DNA from: Cardiocondyla obscurior
Taxonomy: Eukaryota; Arthropoda; Insecta; Hymenoptera; Formicidae
Assembly: GCF_019399895.1 (NCBI RefSeq)
Contig: NC_091876.1
Span: forward strand, 3,944,381 to 4,008,380
DNA: 64,000 bases
Direction: 5' to 3'
The stretch's first letter is position 1; the number at the start of each line of letters is the position of its first letter. Positions 37,401 to 49,400 of the stretch are shown piece by piece. The position numbers were made by a program, and so were the translations under genes. Below the pieces are notes generated by a model that worked only from the letters and a program-made list of their open reading frames with translations, did not search any database and was not told the origin of the DNA.

Positions 37401-40400
37401 ACTCCTTCCCGTCGTCAAAATCTACGTCCTCGTTCGCGCATATGCGTACGCTCTTTATGTCGTTTGACTTTCATGAATTATTGTCTAGAACGTGGACGAA
37501 TGCGATCGCATAAATCCAATCGCGTGCTCTTTCTTTGTCTCCTTATCAGCCGTGTATGCGAGCGGGAAAAATGTTATACGTTTTATGTACTTTTCTCAGT
37601 ACGCCACTATGCGGCACATACCAAGTCGTGTGCAGTTTTATCTCGGTATCTTGAAGAAATTTTAGACGAAGTAGAATACATAGCCGCGAGTCTAATCAAA
37701 TCGCGGGGGAGAGGGGGAGGGCGAGATAATAAAACTTGCTACGTTGTCAAGACTACCGTGAAAGACTTCGAATTCAATTTTATATATATTTTATCGATAT
37801 CTTATGAAGGTTAATTTGCCGACTTTTTAAATTCTGTTTTCACGGTAGACTTCGCTACGGCCGCGGGGTATCGCGAAAATACAACGTAGAGTTGCGCTTT
37901 TCATTCTAATTTTATATCGGGACGCGAACGTATTTTCACCGTGATACGCGGACGGGTTACGCGCAGCGGGGGCGACGAAATTTACGCGATTTTGGTGCTC
38001 ACGCAATGATTTCGCTCGCACTAGCCCATTGTGCTTGCGAAACATCCCCGTTCATTGTTGTACATAACGTCGCTGGAGCAGCGGCGCGGCTGGAAAATTA
38101 CGAGGGAGCTTTCTCCGCCTCTTTCCGTACCTCCTACTCTCTTCCGGTTACGCTAGTCGGGACGAACAATGACCTGGAAAAGCTCAAGAAAGCTTTAAGC
38201 CGCGACTGTACACTCTCCGAGACCGGCACTCCGAAGCTTTGCCGTCGCGGTTCGAAATGGCAGAGGGAAAGAAAAAGAAGCGACACCCGCAAAAATACCG
38301 CGCTTAAAGCTCGCAATAATAAGGCTAAATCAAACGGCCGTGCCCTTATGAAATGTCATTAATCATATATGAGTTTGAAAGTCCGATTTATAAATGCTAC
38401 CGTCTAGCGAGATTTAAAAATCGCGAGCCGTGAAAAGGTACTACCAGATGTTTAAAATGTCACCGAAGTTCAACTCACCTGGGGTTGAAATCCGCTTTAC
38501 CGCTCTCTAAAATTGCCGCCGGCGGCATTGTAACTTTCGCGAAAGCTCTCCCGTTGACGCGGATCGTTAAAAAGTCTTGCGTACGAGCGAGACGTAACGC
38601 GGTGAGCTAAATATGGCCTTCGGATGTGGTGACCGACGAAAATACTCTGCTCGAGACAGATAAGCTCGTGCATTCGGAGAAAATGCGCGTGAGCGAACTG
38701 GAGGATTGTGCAACCATCGAATAGAGGTAATAATAAGGTCGTGGGCACGGCGAATCCGGTAACTCTTGCATCGTGCATTCACTGCCTGTCTGCTTTATTA
38801 TCGTGAGTGACGTGCGAGAAACAGAGAGGGAGAGAGTAAGAGAGAGAGAGAGAGTGCGTGTATTCAACGACGTATTGCGAAATCTTAATGAAACCTTACG
38901 TAAATTGCACACCGTAAATAGCAACGTTGACGCGCGGCGACGAAAGTTAAGATTTTATGGCAAATTCGCACCTCGAGTTAAGATCTTTACGTCCAGAGGT
39001 TTAACATTCTCGTGAACTTAAGTCTGAGGATGATCGTTGATAACCCTTTTTTAAGTAGAGTTCTCCTTTAATGATTAACGGTTTTCGTTCGAAATATACC
39101 GTGATCGCGAACGTTTCAAGTTTTTTTATGTCAAAGAATCTTGCCGCGACAATAAATTCGCGTTAATCGCCGGCAGATGATTATAAAAGTTTGGACACGC
39201 GCGAAATTTTCCCTGTAAATCATTCCGCAAAATGAGAATTCAAGACGAAAGAGTTAAGCGTGGAAAGCAGCCCTCCTTTTACCTCGCGACCACCATAGTA
39301 AAACGTTCCTATCCCTCACTTACGTCTACTTTGTTCCATTTCGGTCCACTTTAGTCCAATTTGTCTAACGTCCATTTTCCGCTGAGCGCCTTAAACAAGG
39401 CAGAAAAAAAAAATAGTAAAGCCAACTAGGAGTGCCTTTTGCGCGCGTGTCTTTCGCGGACATCCGGTTTCACTGTAATATTCTTCTCGTGGTTGTTCCG
39501 TTGGAGGAGGAAGAACAAAAAAAGGGGAAGACAACGACAAAAAAAAAAGAAAAAAAAAAGTAAGATAGAAGAGCGAGGAAAATTACGACGCTTGGCCAGC
39601 AAACTCGGTTACTAAGGCAATTAAAATTAACCATGCTAATAAAACCGTGTCAAACGACACTGAAATTCGAGAGGTTACTCGAGCGTGAAAAACAGATAAT
39701 GCCGGAAGCAGAGCGGAGAAGATGAGTGGGTCCACTGTGGCCGATTCGAATCACGGATATATGAGAAGAAAAGCCTTAAGGCGAATAAGAGAAGAAAAGC
39801 TAGGCGGAAAATTCGCGATGTATCCTAAAAACGTTCGGAAGGGTTGCGCTTGAAAGAGGTCACGGGAATGATTTGGCTAATAAACGAAATTAATTGCGAG
39901 CACGCGTTATCCCTCTTCGAAATTGGAGAATATCGGCGAAAAAGCCGTCGTAAAAGACGGCGGCGGTAGAACCCGCGGTGGCGCGGCTGTAATTAAAGAG
40001 TTTTCTCTTGAAAAGCGATCACCTGAGACTCGTTCGGCAGTACGCGAGGTAGGAATGCGATCTAATGAATGGCTCTTGCTCGAGGGTTTTAAATGACTGG
40101 TAACCGTAAAAGAGAGCTCGCGTCGTTAACTCGATTTCGCAGTGTAATATAATCTATCTACACTTTTCGTTATTAATTATCCTGTTGATCGACAAATGAA
40201 TGTTCCTTGTCTAGATTTCGCGACGGTTATTTAAGTTGGATTAAAGACAAAGTTTTATTAATCTATTTTTTTTTTTTTTTTGGTTTACAATACGCCTAAT
40301 TTTTGACGGGATAAGTGTAATAATTTAGGGAGGAAAATAGAGAAAGATAAGTGCTAATGTTCTTGAAGAAATAACATATTTGAGGACTTTAACGACGAAG

Positions 40401-43400
40401 ATGGTAATGCTCTTTTACAGAAACGACCCAAGGCTTATTTATATTTCACAATAATCTTTGAGAGGATTTCGGGCAAAGTAAATTTTTCAAGTAGTCTGCA
40501 TTTACTTACAAGACCGAACGAAATTTTAATAAAGTTAAATGGATTTAGGTCTTTCGACAAACCAGTTTACAGCGGGAGTATTTGCCGTGTTTTAATTTAT
40601 AATGGTACACCAGACTCCAGCGTGTGCAATGCGTCTCCCTATTGCCAGATCCGGTGTTAGAGATCGCTTTGATTGAAATTTTGCTTTGCGAAATTTTAAT
40701 CTCTAGATATTATAAACGTATGCGCATAAAAAAGTTTTTTTCGCTCTTTGCAGGCGAATAATAAATAGTTTTCTGCAAATTAGGTTTTCCCGCGTAAGTT
40801 TTATTTGGTGACATTTAACGTCGCGTCTCTATGAGTGAGTTTCAATTAAAAATTTTGCTGCAAAATAAAATTTACAAATAGAAACAAACAGAAAAAATAT
40901 ATCTATTTTTTTCCCGTCAGAAATTAATTAAAAAGGTGTGTAGATCCGCGGTGAAAAAATCGAGAAACGCCATGTAGAAAATTATAGCAGAGGCTTTAAT
41001 ATCCCCCGAGTATTTTCAGACTGTTGACGATAATTCGGCTTATCGGCGTTGATATCTCAAATAATCGTTACGTGCATTTGGCTTGAACGCGTAAAGACGA
41101 CGGCAGCGGCGTGAACCATGTCGCTGCATCTCCGCTGCATATTGTGCGCAATATGCTTTACGGGCATCCGGTTCCCGGTGCAGCAACGCGGTATCGCGCA
41201 TCCGGTTCGCCGTGGCGAGACGACGTTAAGGGTTTCCATTGAAGCGTACCTCTGGTTGATTAATGTTTAAAACAGTATAACGCGGAGAGCCTCAAGTCCG
41301 ACCGTTCGACACTATTTTTTACAGCGCTTGCTTTTAGTAATTCCTTTCAGTCCTTTTAAGTAATAAAAAAAAAATTTATTTTTTATACACACTGGAGCCT
41401 GTGACCGATACGAGTGCAGAAAATGTATCCATAAAAGATAATAACGTTTTACATCGCTGCTTTTAGGGCAAATACGTTTTTTCTAGACGGGTTAGCTTTC
41501 GCAGAAAAAAAGCGTACGCTACGTCTGGAAGTGGCGTAAAAGCGTTGTGTGCAAAATGGCTTATATTATAAAATTATTAAGCACGCGATCGTCTCTCTAT
41601 TTTTCGCCATTACGACAGGGTAATGTTTTCTTAAAAATTATCCATATCGTTATCTCTTGAAATTATCTATTAAAGGAGCATTGCCATATATCGTATAAAA
41701 TTTTGCATAATGCATCTGAGATCGAGAAATTTCGCGTGAATGCGGGGACTTGAAAAATTCCGGCCTTTTAATACTATTAGTCTGTAAAAAAAATTGGAGA
41801 ACGTCGATAATGCGCTAACAGATTTTTTTCCCCTCCGTGCAAATGCAAATTAGAAAAATTAAAACGAGTATTGCTTTTACGGAAACTCGCATTCTAGTAG
41901 TAAGGCCAAGCTCAATTTTCTGTAACGACAATCTAGTAATCGAGTTTCAGATAACTGAAATTACTTTTTAAACGAGAAACATTGCCTCGCATGTTTTTCT
42001 CGATAACGACGAAAAATGTTAGAGAAAAATTTCATAAAACTTTACAATTACGTGACGATGACGGGATCTTACGTTTCACCTCTGATAGTTGTTTGATTGC
42101 CGTTCAAGTCGCCATAAAACTCTTGTTAGCTCGGTACTGGAGTCGCTCATTTGCATTTGAACGCATTAATACGTATAAATGTATATCGCGATATATATTT
42201 TTTTCTTTGCGTAACGAAACTAAGTTTTGAAAAGGACTCGGAATTAGACTGCGTTCTTAGGCACGTTTGCGGCTGAAACGTGAGAATGTGCGACGCAGAG
42301 AAGACGAGGAAGTGAAGACGGAAATGTCAATGTCAATGTCAGTAAATGTCTGGCAGATTCTGAAAGGGCTTATAGTCGCGAATCATCTGTTCTGCGACGG
42401 AGATAGGATTTCAGATGATTGCAGAGACATTTCGATTTATCATACTAATTCTGAACTTATCCGTGTTCGCATTAAAGACACTTTCAGCGACATGTGAAAC
42501 TTAATGATAAAACTTTGCAACGTTAAGACTTTGAAATGATATTCATTTATAAAAGTTTTTTTTTTTTTAATTTTTTCTTATTTTTGTACAAATACGGATA
42601 CTTAATGAAAGGGAATAATATAGACGGGTAGCGCAGTGAGTTTTATTCTTTAATTAGCATCATTTATACCGTGAAAAGTTATTTTCTAAAAAAGAAACAA
42701 CTATGACTGACAGGTAACTTAATATTCTGAAATATTATAAAAGATATATTACATCTGTTAACGAGATGTTTACATTCATATCTATCTCTCGCGTTAGTAT
42801 ATAACTACAATATACTGCGATATATAAAATACGGCCGCGAGCAATCCTCTTTACATGCGTACGCTATATTTTCGATTTATTCTTTTGTAATTCTCTACAT
42901 ATTTCAAAGTTATAATTTTTTTTTATTATTTTTTTTTTTTTTTTGACGTGTAAAAATCGCTTCCAATTATTTCACACAATAACTCGAGGGCGGGCGGGGG
43001 GAGAGATTTCAGATCACAGAGGCAAAGGGCCTCGGTAACCAACGTGAGGGTGGTTATGGTCGGTTAAAAAAAAGCTGAGACCGCTCGGGGGAAGGGGGGA
43101 AAAACAGGATTCGGGGAGATTTAATACTAGATAAGATTGAGAAGGCTTGGGCAAGTTCGTAGCGGTAAACAGCGATACTAAAAGGGGGCAGGAATTTGTA
43201 TTTTGTCACCCTTGAGCGCGTATGCATACCTAAAGGGCGCGGTGCAACAACCGTGCCCGAGGGGCGTGTAAATTTTAACGGCTCGTCGACAAGATGGTAG
43301 TTCTATCTACCGCGTTTCGTCCCCCGTGCCTCCAAGACTGCGAAATTGTTCCTCGAGGTAATTATTCCGCGTTTCCGCGTGTGGCCGCCACTCGTTTTTC

Positions 43401-46400
43401 GTCGCGGAACGAAATGAGAACCGCGCGAAAATGTATGCGCATCGCGCATTCGTTTGACTTGCGGGAGTTTGTGTGCACAACAAACGTGTATTCTGCATAA
43501 ATAATATTCTTGGGACCGCGAAGCCGTTGAGGTAAAAATGACGGTACTATACAGACTCGTAACGCATGTGCGGCGTCGAGTTAAAAATTCATACGCGTAT
43601 ACATATATAATTTATTAACAAGTTTTGTAATAAAGATTAATTTCAATTTTTAAATACACAAGTTATATGCAGTTTGCCGATTTGAATTAATAGAAAGAAG
43701 ACGCGTACTTTGTTTGACTCGCGAAACTGCGAGAATAGTAACAATAAATGTTACACGCGATGAATTATTTCATATTAACATTATTTTATATATTTCATAT
43801 TAATTTATTTTTAATTAAAATACCGATCCTATTTTTCTTTTTTACGTAAATGTAATACCCACCACCGTAATATAAAATATTTTTCGCTCACCAGTTTGAT
43901 GCGCAGCGGCAGAGTTACAGCTACGACGATCCTGTAACATAAAAAGCAGAATACAAATTGTAGAAACGATTCAAGTAACGTAAATTATTTTAAAAAATTT
44001 ATGCGGCTTTAATAAGTTCTTTAAGTAATTATTTGAAATTAAATCCGAGTGGAAATTGAGTTTAACCGTGACTTAATGATAGCTAGCCAATCCGTGGTTT
44101 ATCTCGTGACTGTCCAGCAAAATATTCCAGCAAAACTGTCCAGTATTGAACTAGAAAAGCTAGATATCTAAACGTTTATCGCCGCGTACTAGCTACTGAC
44201 CTATCTACGCCGACCGCGTGCACGATAGCTTTCGGTTTAGTTAAATACACATGCACGTGTTCCCGACTGACCACGGCGGCCAGGCAAGCACAGTGGCCGG
44301 TTTTTATTAAAAACAAAATTTTTTTTTACTTGCTTCTCAATCAATCTTTGAGTTAAATAATTGAAATAAAAGTTGGGTGTTATCTGAACATTTCTAAAAT
44401 ATAATTTTTCTGGAATTAAATATTTTTTTCTTTTACTCATAATTAAATTGCACTATTTCTGATTACTAAATGCTTTTACCAAAGCGACAAAGCGATTTCG
44501 GTAACGGGAGAGAAAATGTTAATTATATTAAAATAAGAAATAATACCTTGGGGTTGCTCTGCCGATGTAGGATGCCTGTCCGAGGCCTCCTCCTCCTCTC
44601 AGGATGTTGGAGAAGTACGTCGTGCCTTCCTTCTGTGCACTGGTCACTCGCGAACACCGCGACCGGGTTATCTACCATCGCGAGAGCTAAATATTAATGA
44701 AAATCTAACGCACGACCTTGGATGGCACTCCTGGTTATGAAAGTCGCAACAAATTTCTTACGCCCGATTATATTCAACGAAGCTTCCGAAAAAATAGCCC
44801 GAAGAACCGCCCGTGGTTCGTTTGTTCCATATCAACGACGAACGTACGCTTCTCTGGGTTTTAATCTAAACAGAAAACGAACTTGGGTTAGTTAAAAGAC
44901 CTGGGCAACGTCGTGGATACGGGGGAGATCATACGCGACACGCCACAAGACTGAATAAATGAGATGATTCGAGTTCCTTCGTTCTACTTAGTTAGAAGTA
45001 TTTTATGTGAAGCATTTTACTCACCCGTACTCTCTGCGTGAAGATCATTAGTCGTAGAAAGTGTGAGCCGCGACACGAGATTCGTCCGCACGATATACCT
45101 ATTCCGACACGTGCCCGGAAGTGCGAGCTGCTGCGTACCACGTGGTTCATTTCTGGGTGAGCTCTCGAGGTAGTGGGGATGGTAGGGTGGGGGACGGGCG
45201 TCAGACCCTGCGACTCGCAGGCTGCGAGTCACGTAGGCTCGTTCGACTTTGTTTGTGTATACTCTGCCGCTACCTCACCTCTACGTAGTTTAACGCGTTA
45301 TAAAGGAACTTAAAGGCCAAATATTATATTGAATATTTTACTCCCGTGTATCACGAGATTTTAACTCAACAAGTTAGAATCCAACAAAATCGCGGCGTTT
45401 TACTGATTTAATCCTACTTGTGGCTTACGTTACTTATTTAAAAATGTGAGTATATTTAATGTAAAATTAATATATTAATGTATATATAAATTTATATTCT
45501 TAAATATTTTCCGCGTGCAGATAATTGTCGGCGAAAGTTTTATATTACTTTCCGTGTCTCTAGTTTCTTCGGTTTGCCTGAGTTTTCTTTAGTTTCCTCC
45601 GGCTTGCCTTGTCTCTCGCTCGATTTCGTCTGACGGGTTGAGTTATGAGGAGCATAAAGCTCCAAGTTGAGTAACTGTGTCGCCGGCAATGTGGACGTTT
45701 ATTAGGCATCGTTCGGTCGCACGTCCGCGGGTATTGAATAACGCTCATTGCACTTTTGTGGTCGTGAGAAAAAGGGGAGAGACTCGGCGAGAGACAGCGA
45801 TTGCTCATTTCGCGTTTACGATCGGGAGAGAGAAGATCTTCGTGGCGAAGGAGACGATTTCAAACCTCCCCCTGAGCTTTTCACCGGGGCGGATTCCCCT
45901 CCGCCCAGCCTCGGTCCTCCTCCGGCGACACAATGAGCTTTTGTTTCCATTGAAAACGACACCGCCGTGTCTCGCTCAAGATATTAATCGGGGCGAAACT
46001 CCGGCGCGGATCAAGCGGCATTATAGCAGTCGCGTGTGCGCGTGTACGTGAGACCGCGACCCGATTGAATCGTAAATTACCCCGCGGCGAATTATTCATG
46101 ACGTGCTCGCTTTTCGTTTCGGTAGGCCGCGTAATAATCCAGCCGCGCGTTTTGTAACGTCAATTTTTAATGCCGTCTCGGCTTCTCGCGCAAGATTTGT
46201 CACCGGCGGCGCTGCTCCCCCCGCGCGCAAATACCTACTCACGGCGTGATCATTAATCATGAACAACTCTCGGCGGAATTATTCACTAGTCTCTTCATGC
46301 AGTTGGCGAAAGCCGATTGGAGGTAATGTCGCGGGTGTAAAATAGATTGGTTTTAACGAGTGGTTGATTTCTCTGTTTCGGTCGCGACGGTGAGAGAAAA

Positions 46401-49400
46401 ACGTGCGACGATTTCGATTCGATTACGGCCCCGTTAATAGAGTATTTACGAGACGACAAATTTTTTCCGCAATTAATCATTGTACATTTTCCATTTACAG
46501 GAGGGATCTCGCGGTGATCGGAAAGAGGGGGGCAAGAGGGGACGCAAGCCTGGAAGGAAGGCGGCGGACAGGGCGGACATGAAAGCTAAGCTCGGTAAGT
46601 AGTTGCAAAGATATACTTGGTGACATTCTGAAAATTCACCGCGGCATTATGTTCCGCCGTCACGTTTGTAACGATACGATTTTATCAATAATAAATTATT
46701 TTCTCGCTGCAATTAGAAAATTGTTTCGCACTTCTACAATGAATACTGCGCGACAATGCAATTGATCGTTTTCGCAATTGAGTTAGTGAAATAATTTGGA
46801 ATCAGTAATTAAGTAATTATTATTAAGGTTTATTAAATAATGCATAAATATAAATTGCATTGGTCATTATTATTCGTTTAATCACTATCTAGTAATCATA
46901 AAATGAAACAAAGTTATTGTCTTTATTAGAATCCTTTGGTAGTGGAACATACGTTAATTTACTCAATCAAAATTGTGAGAAAAATGTAATTATTTTATAT
47001 GACAAATAACAGATAATTTTACTGTGATCGGAGATTATTTGTGATTTATTAATTTGTAATAACCGAATACTAGCTGATTATTATTTTATTGCAATATTGT
47101 ATATATATTGTTTGATTTCTCGTCTCTCTTTCCCTAAATACAACAATCAATTATCAATTCTATTACATTTTCCTCACATCTGTAGTCTGATATTTTAATT
47201 GACTGTTGGACAATTTAATAAATTACGAATTTATTGATTTCGTGCTAATTAATTGCAACTGCAAATTATTACCGGCAAGAACATACCGTTACATAGATTT
47301 TTTGGTCGTTAATTTATCCGAAAAAGATTATTTTTCATAAATCGAAGAAATAATAACACTTAATAAAATTAATATGGCCAACGTCGGTTATTCGCCGCGT
47401 TAAGATTTTCCGCGCGTATTCACGTCGACGTCTCTTGATTAAAACGTTGATAGAGCCGCAGCAACGAAGCGCATCTTTACTACGGAGAAGGGAATTACGT
47501 ATCCGCTGATTGCCGTGCCATTTCGCGTCTAACGTAAGGGCTGCACGAAGTGGTGCGAATCGCCGTGGAAACGTTTATCTCTTTCGCGAATGAATATTTA
47601 TATCTAGGCCGTCCGCGGCGGTTTCTCGATATCCCGGTGAACAAGGATTACCAGCCGCGCTTTCACCGTACGGTTATCGGCTGGCTATTTTGCAATTCCG
47701 CCATTTCGCTGCCGCGAAGCTCTTCTCGGGGTAACAAAAGCGGCGAGAGAAAGGTGCAAGGTAGGAGGAGAAATCGGGTGGGAAGCGCCGGTACCACGCC
47801 GCGGCTGCTGCATGGACCGGCACCGAGTAATTTCGCAGGGTTATTTCTGGAACGCGCGTGGTCCTCTCATTCGGGAATGGAGAAACTTTATAATCGCCTA
47901 GCGCGCTATTCCATTCTCCCTTTTGTTTCGCTTTCGTCCCCAGTTCTTTCCGACCGCGACGCAGCCTCCTTTCCGCACGCCGTTCAATCCACGCCGCATT
48001 TCATTCGACGTTAATTTTCCCGGGTACAGACTCTTAGTCGGTAGCGAAAACTTTACGGCTAACTATCATTGCATTAAGCTTTAATGTACGGACTGACAAT
48101 TGAATCATATTTGAAATTTATAGAACGGCCGCAGCTGCGAAGCACTCTATATTATACCGCTAAGAACTTCTATAAATTTTGTTTAATTTGTCGAATATTC
48201 GACGTCTTGCTAAAATTATATAAGACAAATTGATTTTTAATATTCCCAGTTTATATTATTCCCGTCAAAAAGAGATATTAATTTGAAAAATTTTTAATTA
48301 AAAGCTCGAATTTTTAATCGCTTTGCTGTTTTTATTGGATTTTCTGGTGCGGTCGATTTAACTGTTGCAATCTGTTAAAGGATTAAAATAATAGTATCTT
48401 TTTTAACTTGTTTTACGTCTATCGGAAGAAAATCGTTCAGATTCACGAAGATCTATATATCGACGCAAATTGCGCGCGAGTCTTTGCCGGCGTCGTTCTT
48501 AGCCGTGCGAACGAACGAGACCAGGTTTTATTTAAATCCGTTCGAGTTTCGCCTCAATTTGATCCAGATGTCGGCCGTCGCAATGAGATCCTAAATGGAG
48601 CCACAAATTGACTGTGCGAGAACGCTTAATTTCCGCGGCGCGCCGGTATCGATCTCCCGAGCGCGATGCCGATCGCACGTCAGCTCCAATCGACATCGAC
48701 GAATCTTTTTCCGATAAAATTTACAGCGTTGGGCTGATCGGCGTTCCACGGACTGCGAAATTCACCGACGTCGTGGTCACCCTTAAAGGTCCGCAATGAG
48801 ACGAGTGACGTTTATTGCCACGTAAAAGGCAGGTCTTGCGAGCCATGAACGATAGCGTATTCGCGAACCTTGATCATAAAAGACATTTATTATGGACGCA
48901 ATGGACGAAAAACATTTTGTTATTTACAAAATTATGTAATAATCTGATACGAAAATTTCTAAGCTGCATTATAATAGCATTTAAAAATAACACAATTATT
49001 GAAAAAAAAAAAATTATTAGATACTGAATTTTTTTGTTTTTGAAGATCGGCAAATTTAATGATTTATATGCTCTGCATTTTCGATATACTGAGTAAGCGT
49101 TGGCATTAAATTACATATCGAGTCACGCTTTGATCGAGCGAGTCACTTTATTGAGTGACCACCGCCTCGATGCGTCTACGGGTCATTAAACGCAAGATTT
49201 AATATGATTATGTGATCCAATACTCCCTACGTGCTCGCATAAAATAATCGCATCTACAATGCGAAGAGTAGCGTCGTCGCGCGGCTACTAAGTCGCACCG
49301 GCACGACTTTCTTGAAGAAAGAAATAAAGTACAGATCTTAAATTCGGAAATCTCGAAAACATTCAAGCATCGCGATGTACACAAGAAATTTCGGAATATA

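Larger units (their letters stand above)
31455..46500 (+). other. 15-kb first intron of CREBL2
   Basis: Donor GTGAGT follows the first coding exon and the acceptor TTTACAG precedes the second. The intron holds the 942-bp tandem duplication, the 69-bp repeat, a minus-strand spliced unit at 43892-45048, microsatellites and homopolymers. The segments 34.1-43.8 and 45.3-46.5 kb contain only chance-like open frames, the longest at 37116-37814. Confidence 0.8.

Noticed and set aside
38497..38778. Minus-strand ATG frame near a consensus donor (CAG/GTGAGT at 38477)
   Set aside because: The frame stops before that donor and only a weaker internal GTAAAG could be used; no partner exon found.
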